A DNA stretch of 64,000 nt from Colletes latitarsis (GCF_051014445.1 NC_135136.1:42356001-42420000), one strand, 5' to 3'; shown: positions 1-14,100, numbered from the stretch's first letter. The notes: a model not told the origin generated them from the letters alone. Made by a program: numbers and translations.

Positions 1-1109
1 TTCCCCCGCAGGAAGCGCGACGAGGACTGAAAGCGGATCCGGATAAGCGTGAAACCTCGAGTAAAATCGGAAAACAACCTTCCCGCGTCGACCGGGAAGA
101 TGATGGAAGGAGACCGGTGAACCGGGTCCCGCGTGGTTTCGACGCCCGCTAATGCATTCAGCGTCGCGACGCGCGTATCGGTTCGCGTTACGGCCGATTC
201 GCAGCGGATCATAGACGAGAGAATCGGCTCCCACGTGAATTATTCACCACGCGGGACCTTGCGAATTTATTCTCGCGAACGCATCGACGACCCCCGCGAA
301 CTTCCGTTAACCCCGCGTCCCCGACCGCCCCCAACCCCCTCCTCCAGCCTCCCTCGAAACTTGCTCGCGGAACGACGAGTAAATTGCGGCGGAAACGCGG
401 CAAGTTTCCCGGAGAACATTGCGCTTTACGGATGTTTGCGGTTTCTGACGCCTTACCGTGTTCTCGCGCGCATCCTTGGCAAACCGTTGACGTACTACCA
501 CCCAACCACCCCTCGACTATCATTTTTCAAACACGGTCCAACTAGGACCGGGAGTAATTTGAAAAACGAACAATGGACGATTTCGTACTGGGTGGGGCCA
601 CGAGTTCGCTCGAAAGCAGACAACAAAGACTTTGGAATATACACTGCAACGTATCGGCTCCAAGTTGCTCGAACGTCGTTGAAACTCCGACGGTGGGTTC
701 GGTTTATACCGTCGACGTATAATTATGTTTTTTTGCGCGCGAGCTGCACGCGTTGCCAACGTGCTATTACATTTTGCGCGGGCAAGTTTGCTCGAGTAAT
801 TCGCGCTTTGAATCCACGAACGACTTCGAAACCTCAGACCCAACGTTAACGTTTCCGTATGCTTAATTCGAGAATCTCCACGGAATTAATACGTTCCTCG
901 CGGAATACACGCGACCCGCGAACTTGCTGCTATTAGGTCATCTCGTTGGCAACGTCGTCTCTTATCCTACCTTAAATAAACGCTTCTGTCGCTTCTGAAA
1001 GTTTCTTGCTGCGTCTCTTGCGTTCTTGAGAATCTATCAAAGACGCTATGCCAGAGACTAGAACATCGAACGTCGTACTTTGACGTTTACGTAGGATTAT
1101 ATTTGCTGG

Positions 1110-1356
1110 TGCGTATGCGTACGAGCATGTTTGCGTGCTTCGAAGTGGCAGTATCGAGCGTGAATGGTCACGCATGCATGAAAGGTCTCCCGGTGTGCGT
1201 CGTACGTGCACGCGTGGGTGTAAGTATGTATTTTCGTTCAGGGACATGGAGACTCACGCAGACCAAGACGTTCGTCAAGTATGCGTGACCATTCACGCTC
1301 GATACCGTCATGTCAAAGCACGCACACCAACGCACATAACCATGCTCGCGTGCACG
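1110..1356. repeat. Imperfect inverted repeat (hairpin) with 25-bp perfect core
   Basis: Bases 1151-1175 are the exact reverse complement of 1281-1305 (core GAGCGTGAATGGTCACG). Outside this, about 1110-1150 and 1306-1356 also pair, with one indel of about 12 bases (shared outer phrase GAGCATG). The loop is about 105 bases. No coding potential. It could be a decayed MITE, the source of a hairpin RNA, or a local inversion-duplication. Confidence 0.75.
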
Positions 1357-2897
1357 TACAAACGTCAACGTTTAATATGCTACGATTAACTCTCTGATTA
1401 ATAGGAGTAGAGCATAGCGTTCGAAAAACAATGGAAAATGTTCCTACATAATATGCTTTTTATCTCTATTGTAGTCCGGTTCGGTTGCAGAACGTATCGA
1501 TAATGGGCCAAGTTTAGTCTCGACGAACAGCTGTTCGATATTGTTGGGGCCGATATTTCTTTGCGGGCAGATTAATGTATTTTTCGTTGCGTGTACTCTT
1601 GCTTTTGTTCCTGTCGATGCGGTGAATGCTATAATCAAGCCAGTTCGAACAATTGTATAACCGACCGCGAACCACGTTTCCGTAGAAACAATAACGTTCT
1701 ACCGATCGGCCACCGATGCTACCGAATTTTCCGTATCGTTTATTTTAATTATCGAATCTGCGATATTTTTATAACAGGGCATCGTATTGTTTTTCGACAC
1801 GTTAAATAATTTTCATTAGTCGACGCGGTTCTGCCTGGAAACTTTTAAATTCATTTTTGAAGGCGCGTTCGACCTCCATTATGGTACCGTTTTCTTTTAA
1901 TTATTACAAAGGAAGCACCGAACGCGAATCGGTGATTTTTACGCGTTCTCGCGCCACGTCCGTTTAACCTACCGCGAAACTGGAAGAAGTAATCGCGCGA
2001 GTAGCATCCTCGTCGCGTAAGAATTACTACCTTCGAGCGATGTTTAAGTTTTAATTCCAATCGGAGGGAAACCGTCCAGGCGAAATTCCAGCTATTTATC
2101 CGCGCCCGGAAAGGATTTCTCGCTCTTGGAAGTTAATTCTCTCTGGTTTCGTCGAATCTCGATCGATCTTTGGGCTTCCGGGCGCGTTCGAAGCCCTTCG
2201 ACTCCGCGTGCAACGATACCGGAGGAGGGAAACTCCGTATCGGGCGTGTCCCTCGAGCAATTTTAAAAGAACATCCTTCTCCGCGTGCAGCCACGCGTCC
2301 ACGGCGTCGCGACGCGGAATCGCGCATTCCGACGTTGAAGAAAATCGGAGGGCGACGTTTTTCATTGGACGCCGGTACTGTTTATGCGCGGTTGGTTTCC
2401 CATAAATTCCTTGGGCGCCGCGACGAAAGGGACGCGCGGAATCTCGGCGACCAGAGGCGAACGAAAGGGAGGAGCTTTTTCCCCTGGTTGCACGCCACTT
2501 GCGGCTTTTCTCTCTTTTCCGAGCCAGTCGTTTCCGATATGCGACGAGCCCCCGCCGGCGATTAGGGGAATCGTATTGTTTCGTCGCGAAAGGAATCGAC
2601 GTCTCGTACAGCAAACCGACGAGTGTATTTTCGAAACTTAAAATATCGGGTCCCATACGGGTCTCCAACGCCGAAAAGTTTTAATCCCGTTACGTGAAAT
2701 ACAGCTACGTCCCGTAGGGTTACGGTAGGTTTCGTGAAAAATAAAAGGCTGCCGCTAAACGTATTTTATATCCGTAAGCGATAGTGCCAATTAACTGCGA
2801 TTTACCGTGCGCCGCGCCCGACAAATTTCGCGAAACTACGAAGCAACATCGACGCTCAGGAGTTTATTAGGATCGTTACCGTGACAGTGCAGCCGGG

Positions 2898-2935
2898 CTA
2901 TAAATACCGACGCCGTCGAGAGTTCTCTATCATCC
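2898..2935 (+). promoter_or_regulatory. Candidate TATA-box core promoter
   Basis: CTATAAATACC at 2898 in a GC-rich setting, with an initiator-like TCATCC centred 33 bases downstream (A at 2932), the spacing usual in insects. No recognisable gene follows within several kilobases, so any transcript would start with an unknown 5' exon or be non-coding. Confidence 0.25.
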
Positions 2936-4079
2936 GAAAAACTGGCGCGCGTATCGATTTTTAATTATCCCGATCCCGCGGCGCCTGCATTCGCGCCGAA
3001 ATGTAAATTTCGTTTCGAGAACCGTGGAGACTGGGAAATTACCGGTACGAAGTAAAGTCGGATAGAGCGTCGGGAGTCGCGTGGGTGGAAATATTCGAGA
3101 TCGTCGCGGATCTGCAAGGATCGCGAGGCTGTAAAACAGAGTATCGTCGGAACGGTGAACACGAGTGTCGGATCGATAGGGCGAGCGTGGGCTATGCGGA
3201 AAAGGGAGCCGAAGGGCGCCGCGCGCGTTGTCGAACTCGGTGGATTTCTGATTCCGGCGCGGCGTAAAAGGAACGGCCTGAAAGGAACGCTCGATATGTT
3301 TCGTTCCTTTGAAAGCTCGGTCTGTTCGCGTCGGGTCGAGATTCTCGCCAGAGTCAAAGGTTATCTACCGGCAGGGGGTTGCAGTTGGTATGCAACCCGC
3401 GGTGCAGTCCCCGGGAAACGTGACCTTCCGATACCTTTCGGAAGATGATTGCGCCCCGATGAAGATTGTCGATGGCAGACGAACGCCGGGCAAACGAAAA
3501 TAACGAAGGGACGATGGGGGATGAAAAAAGATGTACCAAGACCCGGTGATTGCTTCGTCGCGGTCCACAGATCAAACGGATCGGGAATCGAACCGATGCT
3601 CGGCGTTATTTAGATTAGTTTTTACCGGGTCTTTGGACGCGACAAAGCGTCGCGCCAACGGGATTCCTCGATACATCGGGTTTATTAACTCGGAACACAA
3701 GGCGAAAGGAATCCTACGATCCTCCTGGAGACCCGTTGTCCCAAAAAATATCGATGCACGCTCTAAGGAAACGCAACGATATTATTACGATGTTTACTTG
3801 AATCTGTACTATCCATTCCGTAAGGAAGAGTGCAAAGCAGCTTTGAAATATTAAACAATATCCGAATCGCCTTCCGTTCGAAGCATTTGTTCAAGCAGCA
3901 TACAATAGTATTCAGATTCTGCAATATGTTCTATAATCCTGTCTTTCCACCCCCTTGGAAGAGCACTCTTACGGCTTCCGGTAGATCTTCGGCCTTCCGT
4001 AACGTATGAAACTTTTAAACAGCCTGCCCTTTGAACCCCTAACCGCGTTGCTCTTTGGTTCTACCGCGTTCTATCTCTC

Positions 4080-4345
4080 CACCCTGCACTCTGTACTCCG
4101 TTACTGGCAAGTTTTCGGTTTTTCTAGCTCATCCGTCTCCGGATTCCGGGGCAGCTGTTCTTCTCTAATAGATCGTACACTCCGATACGTACTCCGCAGG
4201 ACCTTTACCCCGTAACGTTCCCGATTCCCTTCGCTCCGACACTTTGTACTCCCTTGATCCTCGACCGCCACTCTGTTCTCCGTAACTCTTTGATCCTCTC
4301 CAACTTGCTCCCCGTACTTCCTGAACTCCGTGTACCCCGGAAGTC
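4080..4345. repeat. Pyrimidine-rich, degenerate CTCTGTACTCCGTAACT-like stretch
   Basis: Strongly C/T-biased, with loose repeats of CACTCTGTNCTCCGTNACT (4086, 4268) and TTTGATCCTC/CTTGATCCTC (4251, 4287). Copies are too diverged to fix a unit length. No coding features. Confidence 0.35.
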
Positions 4346-7300
4346 TCTACACTTTCTTTAGTCTCCCAACTTTCCTCGACTCCCCAGCGCCCCCGTGTCT
4401 CTTAATCGCCCAGACACACGCCGGCCTCCGAGTAATTCGCATTTTTCCGCGAACTTGTTGCGCCCGATCTTTGCTTATCTACTTGTATCGAAACAAATTT
4501 CACTCCTCCCCTTTGTCTCGTTTTTCGCGAGGGAAGATCCGTACGATTTAGTTTCGTGGGATTGTTTTTCCCGCGAGGGTGGATCGCGAGCGATTAAAGA
4601 ATGGAGCCAGAAGGCAGTGTCTGGTCGTTAGGAGAGTTTTAAGGTTGCGATCGTGCACGCGTAGCGTTAGGGGCGGTCCACGCGAGGTCGTTGAGCAAAG
4701 TGCGATTAACCGGGTTCGCGCTTCTCCGCACTGCGGTGTTGCGTGCGCGGAACCTAGACAGAGACCGAACGAAAAACCGAGACAGAGTCTTCTTTCTACC
4801 TCGAAAGGTTATTCGCGGAGAGCACGGTGCACAGGACGCGCGTGGGAACCCTCGAAATTGTCCCCGGGGACGCGCGACCTTCGACCCACTGGCGGAAATT
4901 AAGGAAACCTCCGCAATTTCTAAACGCGGTCTAATCGTCCGACATAAATTCCGTGACTCGGGTCAGAGTCGACCGTTCGATTTACGAGGGACGGTTCAGA
5001 CTCGAGAGCCTCCAAACCGACTCGTCCCTGCCTCTTGATTTAGTTAATTGCCGAAAGAGAAATTAGAGTTCGCGACCCGCCCGGAGGGACGGACCAGGTT
5101 CCGGTTCAGCGGCGAACAATCGACGTCGATGGCATTCTTCGACGACCCAAACTCCTATAAAACTGACCGAAACTTCCAAACCGTTTGATCCGAGCGAGCA
5201 AACATTTTTCGCTGCGCGTAATAACCCACTCCGTGCCTGCATAATACCTACTTGAAATTTCGCCCGTGATCGCGTTAATTTGATCACGTCTTTACACTTT
5301 GTACGAGCTACAATTTCGAACGTGTCGCCCGCGACTCGTTGAAACCCTGTACAACTTAATAACGGAATATTACAAGTTTCCGTTCGATAAAAGCTCGGAA
5401 GATCCGTCGTTCCGCGAAAAAGGTATCTCCCGTCTCGTTTTCCGCGTCCGGAAGCACGTCGTTAGTTGCTTTTACGCGACGACGAGTTAGAAATAATGCC
5501 TGGCGCGAGTATTTCATCGTGTTACCTCGCGGTCGGGAACGAATCGCGTAAAATTACAATCGCGACTCTTATAACAACGAACGCGGGGACGCAATTTTTA
5601 TTTAAATCGCGAAGCAATTTCTTCCCGACGGACGGGAACACAATACCGTCGGAATAAAACTTACAATCGCGGCTCCGCGATTACCGCTATAAAAATGCAA
5701 TTTTTATTTAAACCACGAAGCAATTTCTTGACGTCGACCGGTGCACGGAGTCGCGACGGAATAATAATTGGCGAAAATGAACGACGTCTCTCATTGGCCT
5801 CGCTTATTTCTCGTTTCTGCTGATAGTTTAGCCTAGAATTTCAATCTCGCGAAAACCCGCGAAACCCTGCGAGCGCGTTATATTCGTAATAACTTTCGCG
5901 AAATTACGTTTGACCCGGGATTTCGTCTTCCGCGCTAGTTACCATCGCGAAGAAGTTTCAGTTCCAGGTAATTCGACGCTTTACGGAGAACCGACCGTTG
6001 TACCGGAAGCGGTGAATGGCCGATCGTAGAACGCGCGCTGCTGAAACGCTTATTAAAAACTTGAAAATCAAATGCTCGCGAAACTTCCGCCGTTACATTA
6101 ACGATACCATATGTAAATAGAACCTACCGATCGCGTTTATGTCACGTGTTAAATATTAATATACAACTATTTATGTACCAATGGGTATCGAACCGTCACT
6201 TTGGCCATTAAATAGCGAATCTGTACGTCCAGTGTGCCTATTAAATATTGAGATCGTGTCATAGCGATGTTATCGAACCGTGGATCTAGCAACCGCAACA
6301 GTTACTAAACAGTGGATCCTTATATAAGCGTACCTGTTAAATATTGCGTTCGCGTACATGCTACCCGTTCCTATCTAAATCTGTTATCACCGTATTCGTT
6401 ATGTACCGCGTACATAGCCATTTAATCGATCTATTCGCCTGCAGATCGCCTTATTCGCTAAACGATAACGCGTTAATAGATCTTGTAGATTTTACGAGCT
6501 GCACCGTGCCAGTATCTAACCACACGGTGGTAGGTTTAAAGAAATTTCAGCGAGATTTAGAAGGCCTCGACAAAGTCATGGAACATTATTATCGAATAAA
6601 CGCGGCTCCAGACAACGATTTCACTTAATTACACGGCTTTCCCGGCAACCGATTCATCAGAGCGCCGGAGTTCCCCGGAGCTACGCGAGGTTGATTTATT
6701 CGAAAACAAGCACACGAATCGCGGTTCTAATTGCGACCGGCCCGTATCCCCTGCCTACCTCTTAATTCCTGATAATTAGAAGCTTACTCCGCGACCTGGA
6801 ACAGGTAGAAAATCAGCCAGGAAGGAAGAGCCACGGAGATAAGGAGACGACGAACGATGGAAGAAAGTGTAATTTCGCGGTGCATGTGGTAACCCGGGGT
6901 CGATACACGGGCGTAAGATACTAATCTCCGTGCTGGCGAAACTTTTTTCTCCCAGTCGTGAATGATCTTACGATGTGACCGTACTCCCTCGACTTCCTTC
7001 CGAGATAACGTCGCTCCCGAATGACCTTTCGTCGGAAGTTACGCCACCGGGTACTCGCCTTTTTCCATTCTCTTCCTTTTCTTTTCAGTAATTTACAATC
7101 TCGCACTTTTCCCGCCCGGGGGAACGGGAACATTCCTGCATTTCATTTCTCCAATTTTACGAACGCCCGGCCGGAGTAAAGCTGTCGAAACTGGGTTAGC
7201 TTACGGAACCGTTTCGTAAGTCATTTTTTTACTGTTACGGAATTAGGATCGATCCTACTCCGGATGATTCCCACGCCTTTAAAAACATCGCGAACGACGT

Positions 7301-8642
7301 ATTACGAATACTCTTGCTCGTACAATAGCGCTTGTAACGTGAATGGCAAGGACACGATTTTATTTCATAAAAGTCGCGTCTCCTTGAACCGTGCATTCCA
7401 AAACTGGCTCCAAAGGAAACTCCGTTGAGCGGGGGCGAGGTCGGTTCATTTTATTTCCTGGCAACGAGTGGCAAAGTTTTTATCTCGGCATAATACACGC
7501 CGCGTACTCGGGACCGGGCAACTTTCCTCCGCCTTTCTTCTGGATCACAGACTCCCGAGAACGGTCCATACTACGTGGAAAGTAGCGACGGCAATTCGGT
7601 TCCGCCTGTTGCGAGCTTTCGGGTTAAAGCGATCCTTCTTTCGAGACTTATCCACGCTTCCTGCCATGGTTCCCAAGCCCTTGCTTACAACCGATAATCC
7701 TCCATAAACGAATACCATTGCGAGTTAAACGTCAAAGTCACGGAACAAAGTACGAAAGGAGTTACGTTCGAGAGACTCGAAATCCTGATCGCCTCGAAGC
7801 CATCGCTAGTGAAAGCGGAGGGTGGATACTGGCCAGGAGAGAAAAAAGAAATACGGTACGAGCGCAGGCCACTGGTTAAATGTGAATTTGCAAACAAACC
7901 GACGACCCTTTTGTGCGTCTTACAACCGTTGTACAGGGTTATTTAAGGTAATACTCCCCCGCGGAAAAAATTCATGGAAATTTTCGGACGGACGCTCTGC
8001 TTTACGGCGTTTTAAACGCTACACCGCTGGAAACTTGTCTCGAGAGGGTTGGTTTATTGTTGCTGCTACGTTGCGTTCTTTTTTCTCGTTTTTTTTTTTT
8101 TTGTGCTCGATGGTTCGAGGAAGAGCGAGGGGCGCGTGTCTGTTCGCGATAACATTGCGCGAAGAGATTCATGGGGGAGTTTCGAGTGTCTTTACGATTG
8201 TAGTTTTGTGCCTTCAGGGGGTTCGATGTGTCTGCATTCGGGGGAAGTTTTTAGTGGTTTTCTCGTAAACTTCGACCGTCTCGTTTTATCGACGTTCGTC
8301 CCGGCCACGGGGAGTGTTAATTACCCGAAATCGGGACTATTCTCGGTCGGATAGATTCGAACGAGTCGATTATCGCCAACGAAGCAACGAAGAATCGCGC
8401 GAGTGTAACTAATTGTAACAAAAACGTACGTTCTGAACGTTTCTGTCTAAATACATTTGTCCGTATTTTCTACGCGGTGTTTTATATATCCCCCAAGTAA
8501 TAAACAGAAAATATAGCGCGACGCAGGTTTCACTATGTTCGTTTGAAAAATATAATAGCACGCGGCGTGCGTTGATTCCGTCTACTGCAAAAGTACGAAC
8601 GAGAACGAAATGCTATTATTTTCCCGGAGTTTTCGACGGAGT

Positions 8643-8850
8643 GTTTCAAGTTTTCATTAATTACAATGCACAAGTGAAAAACGCATTTTAATTATTCGAC
8701 CACGGAGATAGTAAACGGCACGGACCGCGGAAGAGAAACGCGCCAACGCAAAAACGCATATCGGTTTTGCCTCGCGTCTTTCTCTCTGCGTACAACGACC
8801 AATAAATCCTGCTCCAAATTGTCTATTTTTTCGAAGGTTGCAAACGTTCG
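8643..8850. repeat. Inverted repeat pair, left member
   Basis: The reverse complement of this stretch matches 11010-11185. The best part reads TATCTCCGTGGTCGAATAAT here and TATCTCCGCGGCCGAATAAT at 11116, and continues through AATTAAAxxGCxTTTTTCA to AATGAAAACTTGAAACA. Similarity is high over about 75 bases and weaker over a further 100. Unknown family. Confidence 0.6.
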
Positions 8851-9159
8851 ACACCGTTGGTCACTGGCGATAGATCAAGCAAACATCCAAAGGATCCTTG
8901 AACAAGGAAGGCGTAGCAATCTGATTGCACGATTATCACTTTCCACTAGAAAACTGAATCGTGCGTCAAATGATTGTTTTTAAAATTTCGTTTAGAATTT
9001 CTAACACACAATATTATTTTAGCGACACTTAACTTCGCGACTTTCCTTCTAGTATACGTACAATGAATTTTAGAATATTCACTTTTGTTCTTATTGTTTG
9101 TCATCTAATATAGCAAAGATGAAAGGAGAGAAGCTTCAGTTTTCACTTAAAACAGTCTA

Positions 9160-9780
9160 ACAACGCGTATTAAAAATAGACGCGTGCAGTTCCGAAACTA
9201 CGAGTGTTTTATTATTTATTGAGCCACTGTTAGAAGCAGCAAAGCCTTCCCTTCAAAATGGCTTTTGGATTTTGTCGATCCGACTTTCCGTTTCGGAGAT
9301 ATAGTAATTTATGTAAAAGGTAATTTTTTTAAATCGACTACGATCTCGCTCGCCGCCTTAGAACGGCCTATTCACGCGTATTAAAAATCATAAAACTTTA
9401 GACGCGTGCAACTCCGAAACTACTAGGGCTTTATTAATTATTGAGCCACTGTTAGAAGCGGCAAAGCCTCCCCTTCAAAATGGTCTTTGGTTTTTGTCGA
9501 TCCGACTTTCCGTTTCGGAGATATCGCAATTTATGTAAAAGGTAATTTTTTTAATTCGACTACGATCTCGCTCGCCGCCTTAGAACGGCCTATTCACGCG
9601 TATTAAAAATCATAAAACTTTAGACGCGTGCAATTCCGAAACTATTAGGGATTTATTAATTATTGAGCAACTGTTAGCAGCGGTAAAGCCTCCCCTTCAA
9701 AATGGTTTTTGGATTTTGTCGATCCGACTTTCCGTTTCGGAGATATCGCAATTTATGTAAAAGGTAATTTTTCTTAATTC
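9160..9780. repeat. 222-bp tandem repeat, about 2.8 copies
   Basis: The phrase CGCGTGCARYTCCGAAACTA begins at 9181, 9403 and 9625, exactly 222 bases apart. Each unit also has TTGAGCCACTGTTAGAAGC, CCTTCAAAATGG, TTTTGTCGATCCGACTTTCC and TTTCGGAGATAT. The first copy lacks its left end and the third ends near 9778 inside the unit. TATCTCCG-type phrases recur just outside at 9946 and 9991. No coding potential. Confidence 0.9.
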
Positions 9781-11009
9781 GACTGTCGCTGTCTTCGTCT
9801 AACGCGTCGTGTCGGACCTCCTTGTCGCACGTTGACCTACTAACCGAGTGACCGAGTGACGTCACGTTTACTATTTACTACGATCACGTGCAGCCATTGA
9901 TCACGCGACGTAAACAATGAAACGTAAACAAACTTCGAAGCCTTATATCTCCGTAACTAGCCATCGCATCGACGCGAAACTAAAATCGTCATATCTCCGG
10001 AACTAATAACGCTATCGACTCGTACAAACGCTCGTTTTAAAGGGCATTTCATCCTCTATCAGATGACTATAACAACTACTATAATTTATTCTTCCTTCTA
10101 TGTTTATTTTGCATTTTACTTTGACGTTACATACCCAAAGAAGATTCAGTAATTCCTACTGATCGTACGACCAGTGTACGATAAAACTGGACCATAAATT
10201 GTTCGTTTAATTGAAAATTAGAAGTACGTTGTCTCGTAAAAGAGTATAGGAAAGACCGGTTATGGTAGGAATGGGTACGCACGAAGTGCCGGTAGGTTTA
10301 GTGTTAATTTCCTGTTCCAGGATACGCTTGCAAAGTTTCCGATGCCGTTTGAGAGTCGCTCCGTAGAACGTCTCGTCCAAGGCAACGATAAATCTCACCG
10401 AAGCTCGCCGAGCGACGTTTCTTTCGCATCTGGTAGTCTCTCTGCGACCTTTCAGCGTTCGAAAGCTTCCCTTTGTCTTCGTCGACTCGGAATCGACAGG
10501 CACCGAAACGTTCCCGCGACTCCGACGTTAAAAATTGAAATTAAATATGAAAGAGATCGAATTTAACGCAGCTGGTTCCCGCGCTGGTACCATAAATCGC
10601 GCGTGATTAATTCGAACGCAAAGTTCGTTGATTCGGCGTTTAAAGCAATTCGGTTCCGGTGGTACGTCCGGCTGAATTATTTAGTCGAGACACCTGGATC
10701 CGGGGGGAAAATTCGAGCCGGGCAAAGGGAATATTTAAATCGCGCGTAGTTGCACGTTTCGCGCCACTCCTACAACTTGTTGGCAGAGAAACTGTTCGCT
10801 TTTACACCCCGTATACAGCTCTGGTCGGTTGTTCCCAAAGTCCAGGAAACATCGAAAAGTCAATGTTTTCCATCGAATACAGAAGATGGACGGAGCATTA
10901 AATATTCTATTCAAGTGTTGTTCGCGAAAACTCGTAACCACGGTGGTTTTGTTTGGTCGAAAAATGTGCAACGCGTCCCTGTGTACCGTGCGTGCGTGAT
11001 AATACGAGG

Positions 11010-11185
11010 AGGAACGAAGGAATATATTGTGCGTTGTGTTCGGACAGGAAGCCCCGACACGAAACATACGTTTTTGTATTTTACATTTACCCTCCGTCCG
11101 ATCTCTGCCAGCTATTATCTCCGCGGCCGAATAATTAAAGCGCATTTTTCAGTCGTGGCCAGTAATTAACGAAAACTTCAAACAA
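11010..11185. repeat. Inverted repeat pair, right member
   Basis: Partner of 8643-8850 in opposite orientation about 2.3 kb away. Conserved core at 11113-11182. The chance open frames over both members end in the same peptide (YYLRGRIIK), which reflects DNA repeat identity rather than a protein. Confidence 0.6.
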
Positions 11186-14100
11186 CGACGCGAACTACGA
11201 AAAATTACAGCGTTGCTGTCGCGTCTGTGCACTCGTAACGGACCGCGCGGTGTAAAATTATTCGTAAACGCGTAGTACGTACTTTCTGCGAAACCAACGA
11301 GCCGTATAGTATTTGATTTTTTTACGCGAAACGTGTCCCACTATCGTCATCGAAACACGCGCCCTCGTATAAAAAAGTAGCCTTTAAAATGGTGTTTACA
11401 AAAATCCAAAGTTAGTTTCAAATTAGCCCTAGTTCTATTCGTTTTCCTCGACGTCTCTTGGGCTGAAGAATATATTTTTGGACGTCTCGTATTTTTACGG
11501 AAAGCAGCTTTCCAGATTTGATCCGAATAACCGAGTTGAAGGTTTTTTCGCAAACAGAAACCCGGCATGGAATTTTTATTTTTCGATTCTCTAGCCTTTG
11601 TGTCCACGTTTGGAACTTTTTACTCAAACATGGTCGCCGGCGTTCCGGTCCCGGCGAACGTTTCGCTCGTAAAATAAAAGACGGTACGCTAATTTTCACG
11701 GTGACCGTGCGTATTGGCCGCGCCTCGTATAGCACGGCATCAGCTGGCGTTGCGATGCCATGGTAACGAAACAGAGTATGGGAAGGTGCTTAAGCTCCGG
11801 AGCTTAGTTTGGACATGCCTGGTTTATGGAATAGTTAACCTCTTCAGGCTTGCCGTGCATCCTAGTGTATCTGGACTTTAAGATTATTCTTTAACACCGA
11901 AAACTTGATCCTCTTAACTAATATCGCGCGTGATCGATCTCTGCTCGAACCAAGGCCGATCTCTGTCGTTCGTGGCAATTAGCAGCACCTGTCGAAACAC
12001 GTCGAGACCTTGTAAATTCTATTCACAGTTCACTAGTACCAATATCGCCTCGACTGTGATAACGTGGACAACGATTACCATCGAAATATTCGCATTGTTG
12101 GTAAAAAGAGTCGATCGAAAGGGATGAGATAAGGGTTGCGGCGTGGGGCATAGACGATGGCTCGGGGGATGATCGCTCGAGCACGTATTTTCGCGCGATC
12201 TTCCCGTATCGCCGAGTAATCCAGCGTACGTCTCGTAAAGGCGTAACACGTCCCGTCGTTCGACTCGCGAAATATTTCTTCCCGGAGTCGGGCCATAAAG
12301 ACGCGCCGGAAAGAGGGTGGCGATCACTATGGGACCCCGAGATACAAATACGCGGTTTGTCGCGAGCATTCCGTACACGTGCGTCGAATCACTGCGTTTC
12401 CCGGTACGCGCGATATTTTCCTCGCCCTCCTCGAGCAGGAGTAGCAGAACCCTCGCGTTTCGACCCCCGGCGGATCGTCTCCGGCTGTTTCTTCGCTCAC
12501 CCTCTGCCGTTTTTCCTTTTACGCGTCGCGCCTAGCTGGATGTAGACAAGCTGCCCGGAGAATTCGTCGCACGTCGTGCTGCAGACAGGCTGCAGGCTTT
12601 TCAGAAACGCATTTGCACACGACGAGGACGGAGACAGAGAGGCGACAAGGGAACAGGACAGGTGGTTGATAAAGAAACCGAAGGTTGGGCCGGGGGAAAG
12701 ACACAGGGGTTGGAGAGGAGAACGGATCAACGCTGTCTGTCATCGAACAGACGTCACAGGAACGGGAATGGAGCTTTTCTTACGCATCACCGGCAAACGG
12801 AGATCTTTTGCGAGGGGCTGCCAGACAACCGTCCATTTTCGTCTGCGCTCGACACCATATTCGCGTCGAAGACATTTTTCAACGACGGTTCGAGGGTTTT
12901 CCACTAAAAATCCCCGCGCGAGCCTCGCGGGCTGTTCTTTCCTACGCTATCGTAACGTTTTATCAGTCGCAGAGTTCTAGGCGAAATTTAATCCGATCGC
13001 GTAAAATTTGCAACGTCGTTCACCGTGAAAAATATAAAGTAACAACGTAAAAAAGGGGACAGGGTGTAGTACAAGTACCGTTTCCGAGCTTACCCCTTTA
13101 GATAAGGGACGATTGAATCCCAATGGCCGAAACGTCAATCGGCCATTACGTTTCCTACTGCACCTGGGTCGCTGGTCGTTACAAATGATTTCCGAATGGC
13201 GATTGTAATCGCCACCTGTACCAAAAGCATTAATCTCCGGGCTATTTTCTAAGAAAGCTGTAACAATCGCGAAATTCGAGAGACAATAGAGGTGCACCGT
13301 AACGAATAACAAGCGCGGCAAATATGATAAATCATAGTTAATTGCGTTGCCGCGCAGATTAATCATGCTAAGGACTTTCGTGTCTGAGACACTGGGAACG
13401 TTGCAAAGTGGAATTCTGGAAGGCACGCATTCTCCCGGTGCAATATTTATTCTTGACGCGTAAATACATCGCGCTTGTTACAACTTTCGGCCATAGCATA
13501 CCTCAAAATACGTCGTCGCGTGACACCCGCTTCGACCATCCCCCATTAATTTGTCCTAACAGCGGTTAGTTCGGTACAATGTAGCGACTCTGGTGCCGTG
13601 ATGCCCCGCAATAATGACTTTCGCAAATATTAGGTCTGCAAATTAATTCTCGACCCCCAACGCTAAATCGCCTGTAACGTTTACTCGAAATGGACTTTTT
13701 TCCCACCTAAGAAATAACCAACTTCGGAACACGCCATTAAGGATTGAAAATTAATTTCCGGACCTAATAGAGAATGTGTATTTTAAATACGAATGCAGCG
13801 TGCGTACTGAAAAATAAATAACAAACGCACGGATAGAATAACGAGAAGCAAACAACACGTCGACGGATATGGAATATGGAACAGCTGATGCATTAAACAT
13901 CGAATAATCAATATCCGGCGTAAAAAAATATTAGTAAATACGAAAGTGTATCGGGCACGGGAATATTCATTTGGAATTAATTAGACAAATTGCTCGTCTC
14001 CCTACGATGCTTAACGAGTTATCGTTTATCCGCCTTGAAAATTCACCTCGGAGGATGTGGGAAGCCTCCTAGTATTCCCGTCAAGGTTACTTCTCGTTGT

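Larger units (their letters stand above)
1..8642. other. No recognisable gene (intergenic or intronic)
   Basis: Apart from the hairpin, TATA candidate and pyrimidine-rich stretch listed separately, I see no exon, RNA gene or mobile element. Long open frames near 133-849 and 2096-2668 have arginine/serine-rich, domain-free translations and open frames on the opposite strand too, as expected of CpG-rich non-coding DNA. Confidence 0.6.
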
